DNA of 27,985 bases from Flavobacterium sp. (GCA_030153045.1 JASLID010000016.1:1-27985), one strand, 5' to 3'; counted from the stretch's first letter, positions 9,042 through 17,250 are shown. The notes: generated by a model from the sequence alone, not told the origin. Program-made: numbers and translations.

Positions 9042-9437
9042 TTAATTACAAGCACTAGTACAATTACTCAAATTTCGATACGCCTCATTTACGCAATTTA
9101 GCCTTTCTGTTGAATCTCTAATAGTTTGACAATGAGTGTTAGCTATTTGATAATTTTTTGCACAATTGGAACGACATTCAGTTGATGGGTCAACATCATA
9201 AGTGGTTTCCCAAAACTCTTTTTCATTGAAAAAATTCCAAATGCCACTATGGTCAAAACGGGATAAATTTTGTGACATAACCTTTACAGTAACTGCCAAT
9301 GTGATTATTTTCTTTTCTTTTTCTTTATTCATTTTTTCCAACTCAACTATCTTTTTCTCTAAATTATTTGTTTTTGCTTCTTTGCATCCCGCAAAAAATA
9401 AAACAAAAAGTGTTGTTACTAGTAGTATCTTTTTCAT
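9042..9437 (-). CDS. Small cysteine-rich lipoprotein, function unknown
   Basis: A 131-residue protein that I cannot assign to a family. Residues 1-17 form a lipoprotein signal peptide with the lipobox FFAGC, giving lipidation at C18. Residues 25-60 are charged and look like a coiled coil (LEKKIVELEKMNKEKEKK). The C-terminal 45 residues carry six cysteines, C88, C92, C103, C115, C126 and C130, with spacing C-x3-C-x10-C-x11-C-x10-C-x3-C, a mirror-symmetric pattern suggesting a disulfide-bonded helical hairpin outside the cytoplasm. The frame is open upstream to 9563, but the ATG at 9437 is chosen because it places the signal peptide at the N-terminus. It converges on the DUF3467 gene. The lipoprotein call is firm; any function would be a guess. 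Confidence 0.75.
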   Translation of the reverse strand: MKKILLVTTLFVLFFAGCKEAKTNNLEKKIVELEKMNKEKEKKIITLAVTVKVMSQNLSRFDHSGIWNFFNEKEFWETTYDVDPSTECRSNCAKNYQIANTHCQTIRDSTERLNCVNEAYRNLSNCTSACN

Positions 9438-9968
9438 AATTATTATTTTAAAGTTTAGTAATTGTGTAAAATTTATTTTCCTTTCAAAGAGTTGGATATT
9501 AAATAATTTTTTGTCTTTTGCTATTTCAGTGTCTATAAGTGTCTGCAATATTATTACAGGCAATCTCTTGTAGCAGTTGTCGGAGGTTCGGTTTCTGTTA
9601 AACGAAATTTTGTTTCTTACCGATTTTACGTTTCTTTTGGCAAAGTTTAATATTCACGTTTTGGCTTTTCAAGTTTTCTACTTTTCAATACAGATTGATT
9701 TTCTTATGTTATTCGTCTGAGTCAGTTCGGTACGAACTGATACCTAACTTGATATGCACGATATTATTTTTCATGTACAACTGTTTGGTATAAATTGGTG
9801 CTATTCTATAGCAGTTATTTAGAAATATATTGTTTTAACACTTTGAATGCAATTAAAATAATTTAGCCTAACAAATTTTTCATTTATATTTATTAAAGTT
9901 AGTTATATAAAAAAAGATTTGTTTATGGTTTTTCCACATGAATTGCTAAATCTAAACTCGATAGCACA
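9438..9968. other. Non-coding stretch between lipoprotein gene and DUF3467 remnant
   Basis: About 530 bp of AT-rich DNA with no convincing gene in either strand. The only compact structure I see is a perfect 8-bp hairpin TCAGTTCG/CGAACTGA at 9722-9740 without a T tract. The part nearest 9438 must hold the lipoprotein promoter, but I see no good TAnnTTTG match there. The right edge joins abruptly to sequence homologous to the DUF3467 gene at 9969. Confidence 0.6.
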
Positions 9969-10114
9969 AGAATCATTCTCACGCCACAACATGCCAAGCG
10001 ATTGGTTAAACTTTGGCTGATAATATTCACCGTTTTGAAAGCGCCAATGGAGAAATAAAAGAATCTGAACAACCTCCAATTCCATTGAACTTTGGAACTG
10101 CCGGACAAGCATAA
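9969..10114 (+). pseudogene. Truncated, frameshifted copy of the DUF3467 gene
   Basis: These 146 bases match 8738-8884, codons 56-103 and the stop of the intact DUF3467 gene, and begin without any start region. One G is missing between 10010 and 10011 (AAA GCT TTA became AAA CT TTG), which breaks the frame. Outside the deletion I count ten substitutions, and all are synonymous: GCT/GCC, AAA/AAG, AGA/CGA, TTA/TTG, CAT/CAC, TCG/TCT, CCG/CCT, AAT/AAC, ACA/ACT and GCT/GCC. The copy is followed by a cognate terminator. The pattern suggests that the sequence diverged while still encoding a functional protein, for example in another strain or as a paralogue, before truncation and frameshift. Confidence 0.9.
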
Positions 10115-10145
10115 AAAAATCCCATCTTCTAAAGATGGGATTTTT
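10115..10145. terminator. Bidirectional terminator between DUF3467 remnant and prfC
   Basis: CCCATCTT (10121-10128) pairs with AAGATGGG (10132-10139) around CTA, flanked by A7 on the left and T5 on the right. The symmetric A/T flanks let it serve prfC arriving from the right as well as the remnant on the left. Confidence 0.9.
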
Positions 10146-10171
10146 GTTTTGTAAATGCTTTTTTATGTGAA

Positions 10172-11761
10172 CTAATCGAATTCAGAAGTAAAGAATAATT
10201 TTACACTTGGAAATTTACTTTGTGTCATTTGAATTGAAAAATCAGAATCGGCCAAGAACACTAATTGTCCGTATTTGTCTTTTGCCAAGAATTTTTGCTT
10301 GATACGTTTAAATTCGGCAAATTCTTCATTTTTAACATCGTCCGGTTTCACCCAGCACGCTTTGTAAGCAGGGAAGTTTTCATAAGTACATTTAGCGCCA
10401 TATTCATGCTCTAAACGATATTGAATAACTTCATACTGAAGTGCTCCCACAGTACCAATAATTTTACGATTATTCATTTCTAATGTAAACAGCTGAGCGA
10501 CACCTTCATCCATCAGCTGGTCGACACCTTTTTCTAATTGTTTCGATTTTAATGGATCAGCATTATTGATATATCTGAAATGTTCCGGAGAGAAACTCGG
10601 AATTCCTTTAAAACTCATTTGTTCCCCTTCGGTTAACGTATCGCCAATTTTGAAATTTCCAGTATCATGTAAACCTACAATATCGCCTGGATAAGAAATA
10701 TCTACAATTTCTTTTTTCTCAGCAAAAAAAGCATTTGGACTCGAGAATTTTAAATTCTTACCTTGTCTAACGTGTAAATACGGTTTGTTTCTTTCAAAAG
10801 TACCAGATACTATTTTCACGAAAGCCAATCTATCCCTGTGTTTAGGGTCCATATTCGCGTGGATTTTAAACACAAATCCAGACATTTTTTCTTCTTTTGG
10901 ATCTACTAAACGAGTTTCCGATTCTTTAGGTTTTGGTGTTGGTGCAATTTCAACAAAACAATCTAACAATTCACGAACTCCAAAATTATTTAAGGCCGAT
11001 CCAAAGAAAACAGGTTGTAAATGACCATCAAGATAAGCTTGTCTGTCAAATTCCGGATATACTTCGGTAATTAATTCTAAATTTTCACGAAGATCATTCG
11101 CTGGTTTTTCGCCAATAATTTTTTCTAATTCCGGACTTTGTACATCACTAATAGCAACTACATCATCAATGTTTTTACGACTATCGCTACTAAAAAGGTT
11201 GATGTTTTTCTCCCAGATGTTATAAATACCCTGGAAATCGTAACCCATACCAATTGGGAAACTCATTGGAGTAACGGTTAAACCCAGTTTTTGTTCCACT
11301 TCGTCCATCAAATCGAAAGCGTCTTTTCCTTCTCTGTCTAATTTATTGATAAAAACTAAAATAGGAATTTTACGCATTCTACATACAGCAACCAATTTTT
11401 CGGTTTGCTCTTCGACCCCTTTTGCAACGTCAATTACTACAATTACGCTATCTACGGCAGTTAATGTTCTAAAAGTATCTTCAGCGAAATCCTTGTGTCC
11501 TGGTGTGTCAAGAATGTTGATTTTCTTGTTTTGGTAATTAAATGCCAATACAGATGTTGCCACCGAAATCCCTCTCTGACGCTCAATTTCCATAAAGTCG
11601 GAAGTAGCGCCTTTTTTGATTTTATTGTTCTTTACAGCACCTGCTTCTTGGATAGCACCTCCAAATAACAATAGCTTTTCAGTTAGTGTTGTTTTACCAG
11701 CATCGGGGTGCGATATAATACCAAAGGTTCTTCTGCGTTCTATTTCTTTTAAAAAACTCAT
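10172..11761 (-). CDS. prfC: Peptide chain release factor 3
   Basis: RF3, a translational GTPase that removes RF1/RF2 from the ribosome after peptide release. The protein is 529 residues, the same length as E. coli PrfC. G-domain motifs are SHPDAGKT at 17-24 (G1), RGISVATS at 63-70 (switch I), DTPGHKDF at 85-92 (G3) and NKLD at 139-142 (G4). The domain II and III segments, including GALQYEVIQYRLEHEYGA, follow the RF3 pattern and distinguish it from EF-G. The frame extends to 11785, but ATG 11761 gives the standard MSFLKEIERRRTF start, and a -7 promoter element at 11783-11790 overlaps the longer version. It is divergent from the isomerase gene at 11914. Confidence 0.96.
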   Translation of the reverse strand: MSFLKEIERRRTFGIISHPDAGKTTLTEKLLLFGGAIQEAGAVKNNKIKKGATSDFMEIERQRGISVATSVLAFNYQNKKINILDTPGHKDFAEDTFRTLTAVDSVIVVIDVAKGVEEQTEKLVAVCRMRKIPILVFINKLDREGKDAFDLMDEVEQKLGLTVTPMSFPIGMGYDFQGIYNIWEKNINLFSSDSRKNIDDVVAISDVQSPELEKIIGEKPANDLRENLELITEVYPEFDRQAYLDGHLQPVFFGSALNNFGVRELLDCFVEIAPTPKPKESETRLVDPKEEKMSGFVFKIHANMDPKHRDRLAFVKIVSGTFERNKPYLHVRQGKNLKFSSPNAFFAEKKEIVDISYPGDIVGLHDTGNFKIGDTLTEGEQMSFKGIPSFSPEHFRYINNADPLKSKQLEKGVDQLMDEGVAQLFTLEMNNRKIIGTVGALQYEVIQYRLEHEYGAKCTYENFPAYKACWVKPDDVKNEEFAEFKRIKQKFLAKDKYGQLVFLADSDFSIQMTQSKFPSVKLFFTSEFD

Positions 11762-11782
11762 AATATTGCTTAAAATGGATTG

Positions 11783-11790
11783 CAAAAGTA
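11783..11790 (-). promoter_or_regulatory. Candidate -7 element for prfC
   Basis: On the minus strand this reads TACTTTTG, a perfect TAnnTTTG match, about 22 bp upstream of the chosen prfC ATG. No good -33 TTG is seen at the usual spacing, so support comes from the -7 match and its position alone. Confidence 0.5.
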
Positions 11791-11833
11791 CTATTTTTCA
11801 TTAATAAATTTTTGTTAATACACATTAATATAG

Positions 11834-11863
11834 TTGCATAATGTATCTGAATTGTTATTTTTG
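11834..11863 (+). promoter_or_regulatory. Promoter of the peptidyl-prolyl isomerase operon
   Basis: TTG at 11834-11836 and TATTTTTG at 11856-11863 are separated by 19 bp, matching the Bacteroidota consensus TTG-N17-23-TAnnTTTG. The ATG of the first isomerase gene is 50 bp downstream, giving a leader of roughly 40 nt. This is the best promoter match in the window. Confidence 0.7.
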
Positions 11864-11913
11864 TTCGTTATTACATTTTAACCAAAAAACCAGATTATAA
11901 ATAAAGAATAAGA

Positions 11914-13893
11914 ATGAGAATTAACAAATTAATTTTAGGTTTCGCTCTTGTTGTAAGTAGCTTTGCTAATGCACAAAATGATAAAAAAGAAGTTTTATTC
12001 ACTATTGATGGCAAACCATATTATACAGATGAGTTTTCAAGAGTCTACAACAAAAATATTGATTTGGTAAAAGATGAATCGCAGAAAGATTTAAATCAGT
12101 ACTTGGAACTTTTTGTGGGTTATAAACTTAAAATAAACAAAGCCAATAAATTGGGTTTGCAAAACAACCCGAAATATATTAACGAACTGAAATCATATAG
12201 AACTCAGCTTTCAAAAAATTATACTTCCGATACTAAAGTAACTAAAGCATTAATTGATGAAGGGTATAATCGTTCACTAAAAGAAATTAAAGCATCTCAT
12301 TTACTAATTAACGTTGATGAAAATGCTGCTCCGGCCGATACGTTAAAAGCATACAATCAAGTAATCGATATCAGAAAAAGAATCCTTGCAGGTGAAAAAT
12401 TCGATGATTTAGCTGTTAAATTTTCTCAAGACCCTTCGGTTAAAGAAAACAAAGGAAGTTTAGGTTGGTTCTCTGCGTTTAGAATGGTTTATCCTTTCGA
12501 AACCGCCGCTTATAAAACTAAAAAAGGAGAGGTTTCTATGCCTGTTCGTACAAAATTTGGGTATCATTTAATTCAAGTCAATGATATCAGAGACAATCGC
12601 GGAGAAGTTACTGTGGCTCATATCATGATTGCAAAATCACCTAACAACGCTTCGGGTGATTTTAGTATAGCTAATAAATCTCAAACAACAATTAATGAAA
12701 TTTATACTAAACTAAAACAAGGGGAGAAATTTGAAAGTTTAGCAAATCAGTTTTCAGAAGATAAAAATTCTGGGCCTAAAGGCGGTCTTTTGCCTCGTTT
12801 TGCATCAGGTCAGTTAAGTTCTGAAGAGTTTGAAAATGTTGCTTTTAGCATGAAAAATGCTGGAGATTATTCGGATCCATTTGAGAGTCAGTTTGGTTGG
12901 CATATTATCAAACTAATTGAAAGACATCCAATAAAAAAGCAAGAAGAAATGGAGCGCGAATTGGATACTAAAATTAGAAAAGACGATCGTTCTCGCCTAA
13001 TTGCTAATTCGTTAACTACTAAGCTACGTAGTAAATATCCAGTAAAAAGAAATGAAAAAACCTATGCTAAAGTGAAAGCATTGGTGACGGATAAATTCTA
13101 TACATCTGAATGGAAAATGCCTGAAAATAGTAAAGAGTATAACAATGAATTGGTTAATATAGCTGGTAAATCAATCAGTGCAGTTGCTTTTTTAAATGAT
13201 TTAGAAACACAACAAAAAGCGAATATGAAAATCAAGCCGATAGGGAAATTGGTGGATTTTGCATATCAAAAATTTGTCGACAATCAATTAAATATTTACT
13301 ACAATGATAATTTAGAAAATGAATTTCCTGAATTCGCTAATGTGGTAGAAGAGTATCGTGATGGCTTGTTGCTTTTCGATTTAATGGAAAAAGAAATTTG
13401 GAACAAAGCCAAACAAGATACTTTAGGATTAAAAGAGTATTTTAATGCCAATCAGTCTAAATACCAATGGAAAAAAAGAGCGAGTCTTTTAACTGCTTCT
13501 TCAACAAAAGAAGACGTTATCAAGCAGGCTAAAAAAATGTTGAAAAAAGGATTGAATGCTGAAGAAATTAAGACAAAACTAAATACTAAAGAAGTTGTAA
13601 ATGTAATGACCAAGTTTGAAACAATCGAAGAAGGGTCTGATCATTTCCCTAAAAATGTAGTATTCAAGGAAGGTGTTTCTGAAATTTATAAAGACGGAGA
13701 ATTTTTCTTCATAAATAAAGTGTCTGATATTTTACCTTCTGGAAATAAAACACTTAATGATGCTAAAGGGAAAGTAATTAACGATTACCAACAGCATTTA
13801 GAAGATACTTGGGTGTCTGAATTAAAAAAAGAATTTAAAGTTTCTGTCAATCAAGACGTTTTTACTCGTCTTAAAACAGAAATGAAAAAATAA
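11914..13893 (+). CDS. Secreted peptidyl-prolyl isomerase with two parvulin domains
   Basis: A 659-residue exported protein. The signal peptide is residues 1-20, with likely cleavage after SSFANA. Two parvulin (PpiC/rotamase) domains follow, about residues 124-224 (from IKASHLLINV to FGYHLIQVND) and 232-337 (from TVAHIMIAKS to FGWHIIKLIE). Each carries the GxLGW/GGLLP and FGYHLI/FGWHII landmarks. The N-terminal part (about 22-120) and the long C-terminal 320 residues look like chaperone helices and are less conserved. It probably assists folding of outer-membrane and secreted proteins in the periplasm. It is first in a two-gene operon, with 23 bp to the SurA-like gene. The family call is firm; substrates are unknown. 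Confidence 0.92.
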   Translation: MRINKLILGFALVVSSFANAQNDKKEVLFTIDGKPYYTDEFSRVYNKNIDLVKDESQKDLNQYLELFVGYKLKINKANKLGLQNNPKYINELKSYRTQLSKNYTSDTKVTKALIDEGYNRSLKEIKASHLLINVDENAAPADTLKAYNQVIDIRKRILAGEKFDDLAVKFSQDPSVKENKGSLGWFSAFRMVYPFETAAYKTKKGEVSMPVRTKFGYHLIQVNDIRDNRGEVTVAHIMIAKSPNNASGDFSIANKSQTTINEIYTKLKQGEKFESLANQFSEDKNSGPKGGLLPRFASGQLSSEEFENVAFSMKNAGDYSDPFESQFGWHIIKLIERHPIKKQEEMERELDTKIRKDDRSRLIANSLTTKLRSKYPVKRNEKTYAKVKALVTDKFYTSEWKMPENSKEYNNELVNIAGKSISAVAFLNDLETQQKANMKIKPIGKLVDFAYQKFVDNQLNIYYNDNLENEFPEFANVVEEYRDGLLLFDLMEKEIWNKAKQDTLGLKEYFNANQSKYQWKKRASLLTASSTKEDVIKQAKKMLKKGLNAEEIKTKLNTKEVVNVMTKFETIEEGSDHFPKNVVFKEGVSEIYKDGEFFFINKVSDILPSGNKTLNDAKGKVINDYQQHLEDTWVSELKKEFKVSVNQDVFTRLKTEMKK

Positions 13894-13916
13894 TTAATGC
13901 CAATAAATAAATAATA

Positions 13917-15278
13917 ATGAAAATTTTAAAAAGTAAATTACACTTAATAATCGCACTTTTAACACTAACGTTAGGAGCATCTGCACAAGACAAAAAGATG
14001 AAAGTTGATGGTGTTGTAGGAGTTGTAGGCGATTATGTAATTTTAGATTCTGATATTGACAAAACCTATCTTGAGCTTTCAAGTCAAGGGGTTGATACCA
14101 AAGAAATTTCCCGTTGCCAAATGATTGGTAAACTTCTAGAAGATAAATTATATGCTCACCAAGCGATACAAGATAGTATTGTAGTGACTGATGCTGAAGT
14201 GAATTCTAAATTAGAGCACCAAGTTGGTTACATGGTAGAACAATTAGGTTCTATGGATAAAGTGGTTCAATATTTCAAGAAATCTAGTGAACAAGACCTT
14301 AGAACTGAGCTTTTTGATGTTATCAAAACCAACAAGCTAACTGAAGAAATGCAAAAGAAAATTGTAGATGAAGTAGCTATAACTCCTGAAGAAGTTAGAG
14401 ATTTTTTTAAAAAAATACCTAAAGATGAATTGCCGGTTTTTGGTGCCGAAATGGAAGTAGCTCAAATTGTAGTGAAACCAGTTGTGTCTCAAGAAGCCAA
14501 ACAAAAAGTAATTGACCAGTTAAAAGGTTTCAAGAAAGATATTCAGGAAGGCGGAGCTAGTTTTTTCAGTAAAGCCGTTTTGTATTCTGAAGATCCAGGA
14601 TCTAAAAGTACTGGGGGTTACTATAAAATGAACCGTAGAACACAATTCGTAAAAGAGTTCAAAGATGTTGCTTTTAGTTTAAATGAAGGCGAAATTTCAG
14701 ATCCATTCGAAACAGAATTTGGGTATCATATTATTTACCTTGAAAAAGTGAAAGGACAAGATATAGAATTACGACATATTGTAATTTCACCTAAAGTTTC
14801 TACTGAAGCTTTAAAGTCAGCCAAAGAAAAAATAGAATCTATTCGTGCCAGAATTTTAAACAAAGAAATCACTTTTGCTGAAGCTGCCCGTACACTTTCT
14901 GACGAAAAAGAAACACGTAATGACGGTGGGGTATTAACCAATCCTAAAACACAAGACACTCGTTTTGAGTTAACTAAAATGGATCCTTCGTTGTACAACC
15001 AAGTAGTGAGCCTAAAAGATAACGAAATATCATTGCCAACAACCGATGAAGACCGTACTGGAGGGAAGTTTTACAAAATCATGACAGTAACCAATCGTTT
15101 TGAAGAGCATACTGCCGATTATGCAAAAGATTATACTCGTTTAAAAGAATTGGCCTTAAAAGAAAAGCAAATCAAAGCCATCGCAAAATGGTCTGAAGAA
15201 AAAATCAGAGAAACCTATGTGAAAATCAACGGAGAATACCGTGATTGTACCTATACCAACAACTGGTTGAAAAAATAA
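13917..15278 (+). CDS. SurA-like periplasmic chaperone / peptidyl-prolyl isomerase
   Basis: A 453-residue exported protein with a signal peptide ending ASA at residue 23. Residues 30-150 match the SurA N-terminal chaperone module (VDGVVGVVGDYVILDSDID, then a helical stretch). The first parvulin domain spans about 176-277 (EVAQIVVKP to FGYHIIYLEK), and a second follows from 283 to about 395 (IELRHIVISP onward). Residues 396-453 form a short C-terminal helix pair. In Gammaproteobacteria SurA escorts outer-membrane beta-barrel proteins to the BAM complex; the same role here is inference from family and from pairing with the upstream isomerase. The gene lies 23 bp after its partner and is followed by a terminator at 15301. 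I leave the symbol empty because several flavobacterial paralogues share this architecture. Confidence 0.9.
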   Translation: MKILKSKLHLIIALLTLTLGASAQDKKMKVDGVVGVVGDYVILDSDIDKTYLELSSQGVDTKEISRCQMIGKLLEDKLYAHQAIQDSIVVTDAEVNSKLEHQVGYMVEQLGSMDKVVQYFKKSSEQDLRTELFDVIKTNKLTEEMQKKIVDEVAITPEEVRDFFKKIPKDELPVFGAEMEVAQIVVKPVVSQEAKQKVIDQLKGFKKDIQEGGASFFSKAVLYSEDPGSKSTGGYYKMNRRTQFVKEFKDVAFSLNEGEISDPFETEFGYHIIYLEKVKGQDIELRHIVISPKVSTEALKSAKEKIESIRARILNKEITFAEAARTLSDEKETRNDGGVLTNPKTQDTRFELTKMDPSLYNQVVSLKDNEISLPTTDEDRTGGKFYKIMTVTNRFEEHTADYAKDYTRLKELALKEKQIKAIAKWSEEKIRETYVKINGEYRDCTYTNNWLKK

Positions 15279-15300
15279 TTTTTATCTATTTAAGAGTAGC

Positions 15301-15330
15301 AAATGGCTTGGGTTTCCCAGGCCATTTTTG
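15301..15330 (+). terminator. Terminator of the isomerase operon
   Basis: AAATGGCTTGGG (15301-15312) pairs with CCCAGGCCATTT (15316-15327) with one G-T wobble and a TTT loop, followed by a short T run. It lies 22 bp after the SurA-like stop codon. Confidence 0.88.
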
Positions 15331-15351
15331 TTTCCCGTTATTCGCTACAAT

Positions 15352-15385
15352 CTCTTGTTATGAACTTGTCAGTTCACAACAAGAG
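15352..15385. repeat. Second hairpin upstream of moxR
   Basis: CTCTTGTTATGAAC (15352-15365) pairs with GTTCACAACAAGAG (15372-15385), one wobble, around a 6-base loop. It lacks a terminal T run and follows an efficient terminator, so it is more likely a repeat element or leader structure than a second terminator. Confidence 0.55.
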
Positions 15386-15442
15386 GATTTTCACTACTAC
15401 CGGGGCTAAAACAGGAAATTATTAGAATTTTTGCTTACATTC

Positions 15443-15470
15443 GTAATTCATAATTTGTAATTCATAATTC
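15443..15470. repeat. Tandem 14-bp repeat in front of moxR
   Basis: Two copies of GTAATTCATAATTY stand head to tail (15443-15456 and 15457-15470) and end 2 bp before the moxR ATG, where the ribosome would bind. Similar TAATTCATAATT runs occur upstream of other flavobacterial genes from memory. Confidence 0.7.
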
Positions 15471-15472
15471 AC

Positions 15473-16426
15473 ATGTCTGATGTTGCTGCCATTCAAAATC
15501 TAGTTCAAAAACAAAAAGAGCTAAAACAAGAAATTGCTAAAATTATTGTAGGTCAGGACGACGTAGTAAATCAAATCGTTTTGAGTATTTTTTCCGGAGG
15601 TCACGCCTTATTGGTTGGAGTTCCAGGATTGGCTAAAACCTTAATGGTAAATACCATTGCGCAAGCTTTGGGTTTAAACTTTAAGCGAATTCAGTTTACC
15701 CCCGATTTAATGCCGTCGGATATTCTAGGAAGCGAAATCCTAGACGAGAACCGTAGTTTCAAATTTTTAAAAGGACCCATTTTTTCCAATATTATCCTTG
15801 CCGATGAAATAAACCGTACGCCGCCTAAAACGCAAGCCGCTTTACTAGAAGCCATGCAGGAAAAAGCAGTGACCATTGCGGGAGAACATCATAAATTAGA
15901 TTTGCCGTTTTTTGTATTGGCAACCCAAAACCCAATCGAACAAGAAGGAACATATCCGTTACCAGAAGCGCAATTGGATAGATTCATGTTTGCCATAAAA
16001 TTAGATTATCCCTCTTTTGCAGAAGAGGTTCAAGTCGTAAAGAGTACAACTTCTGATTTTGATGTAAAAGTGAATCCGTTATTTACTTCACAGGAAATTA
16101 TCGATTTCCAGCATTTAATCAGAAGAATCCCTGTTGCAGACAACGTCATTGAATACGCTGTGACATTGGTTTCTAAAACACGTCCTGATAATGCGCTATC
16201 AAATGAATTTATTAAAAACTATTTAGACTGGGGTGCAGGGCCAAGAGCTTCGCAAAATTTGATATTAGCAGCAAAAACCAATGCAGCACTAAATGGTAAA
16301 TTCTCACCTGATATCGAAGATGTACAAGCCGTGGCAACAGGAATTTTACGTCATCGTATTATTAAAAACTACAAAGCGGATGCGGAAGGTATTACTGAAG
16401 AAATGATTATTAAGAAATTGTTTTAA
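15473..16426 (+). CDS. MoxR family AAA+ ATPase
   Basis: A 317-residue cytosolic AAA+ ATPase of the MoxR/AAA_3 type, thought to act as a chaperone that loads metals or assembles protein complexes, usually with von Willebrand A partners. Visible motifs: Walker A GVPGLAKT (49-56), Walker B ILADEINR (108-115), sensor 1 ATQNP (150-154), and the arginine-finger region PEAQLDRF (165-171, R170). The C-terminal AAA lid ends near residue 317. The usual DUF58 and VWA partner genes do not follow. Instead an SDR gene starts 14 bp later. The start is the first ATG after a tandem AT repeat. Family is certain; the client is unknown. Confidence 0.95.
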   Translation: MSDVAAIQNLVQKQKELKQEIAKIIVGQDDVVNQIVLSIFSGGHALLVGVPGLAKTLMVNTIAQALGLNFKRIQFTPDLMPSDILGSEILDENRSFKFLKGPIFSNIILADEINRTPPKTQAALLEAMQEKAVTIAGEHHKLDLPFFVLATQNPIEQEGTYPLPEAQLDRFMFAIKLDYPSFAEEVQVVKSTTSDFDVKVNPLFTSQEIIDFQHLIRRIPVADNVIEYAVTLVSKTRPDNALSNEFIKNYLDWGAGPRASQNLILAAKTNAALNGKFSPDIEDVQAVATGILRHRIIKNYKADAEGITEEMIIKKLF

Positions 16427-16440
16427 TTGGATTTAAACAA

Positions 16441-17181
16441 GTGAAGAAATATTTAATCATTACTGGTGGTAACAAAGGTATTGGTAGCGGAATTGTATTA
16501 GCGTATAAGCAAATGGGTTATCACATTACATCCATTGCCCGAACTCAAAATGAATCTACAACGTTTAGCGATGTTGTTCAAATTTCTTTCGATTTAAGTA
16601 ATCCAGTGAGCCTTGAAAAAGTATTCACGAGTGTGTTAAATAATCTCAAGAAAGAAGATGTTGAGCGAATTGTATTCATTAACAATGCGGGTACATTAGG
16701 TAAGATTGGCCGATTAGAAAATAATTCAGCACAAGAAATTCAAAACATCATACAACTCAATAGCATTACCCCTTTTTTACTCAATTCCCTTTTTTTAAAC
16801 GCAACTAAAAGTTGGAAATGTAATAAGAAAATAATTAATATTTCTTCAGGTGCGGCAGTAAAACCTTACTATGGTTGGTCTTTGTATTGTGCTTCAAAAG
16901 CAGCTATTGATATGATGACGAAAGCCATTGCAGTCGAACAAGAAACAATCGAAAACGGTACCAAAATAATTGCCATTTATCCAGGAGTTGTCGATACCGA
17001 TATGCAAAGTAAGATTCGAGATACTTCAATAGAAAATTTTATCGATTTGCCACGATTTATCGATTTGAAAGAGTCTAATTCATTAGTAAGTATTGAAACT
17101 ATTGGACAAGAAATCTACACTATTGACCAACTGGACAATTATCCGAATGGAGCAATTTTGAATGTTACCGATTATAGATGA
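16441..17181 (+). CDS. Short-chain dehydrogenase/reductase
   Basis: A 246-residue NAD(P)-dependent oxidoreductase of the classical SDR superfamily. The Rossmann glycine motif is TGGNKGIG (8-15) and the NNAG motif is at 81-84. The catalytic set is N107, S135/S136, Y149 and K153 (YCASK), and the family loop YPGVVDTDMQ runs 180-189. By overall pattern it is nearest to the sepiapterin/benzil reductase-like subgroup, but the substrate cannot be read from sequence. The start is GTG at 16441, forced because no in-frame ATG precedes the glycine motif. It is 14 bp downstream of moxR, so co-transcription is likely. It converges on the exosortase gene with a 69-bp gap lacking a clear terminator. Confidence 0.9.
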   Translation: MKKYLIITGGNKGIGSGIVLAYKQMGYHITSIARTQNESTTFSDVVQISFDLSNPVSLEKVFTSVLNNLKKEDVERIVFINNAGTLGKIGRLENNSAQEIQNIIQLNSITPFLLNSLFLNATKSWKCNKKIINISSGAAVKPYYGWSLYCASKAAIDMMTKAIAVEQETIENGTKIIAIYPGVVDTDMQSKIRDTSIENFIDLPRFIDLKESNSLVSIETIGQEIYTIDQLDNYPNGAILNVTDYR

Positions 17182-17250
17182 TTTTTTATGCCATTTAGCA
17201 TTTGAATTTATTAGAATAAATAGTTCAGTGCTTTGAAAAGCCATTTTAGA

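Noticed and set aside
9438..9563. N-terminal extension of the lipoprotein frame
   Set aside because: It would bury the signal peptide 42 residues inside the protein; ATG 9437 gives a normal lipoprotein start.
9202..9573. Plus-strand open frame opposite the lipoprotein gene
   Set aside because: The minus strand has a convincing signal peptide, lipobox and patterned cysteines; the plus frame is a low-complexity F/S/I-rich shadow.
9722..9740. Hairpin TCAGTTCG/CGAACTGA as a terminator
   Set aside because: There is no T tract on either side and no gene ends nearby.
9903..10112. Minus-strand open frames across the DUF3467 remnant
   Set aside because: They run antisense to sequence clearly homologous to the DUF3467 gene end, have no recognisable product and are explained as shadows of the remnant.
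11762..11785. Eight-residue N-terminal extension of prfC
   Set aside because: The extension overlaps a perfect TAnnTTTG element, and the shorter form has the standard RF3 length of 529 residues.
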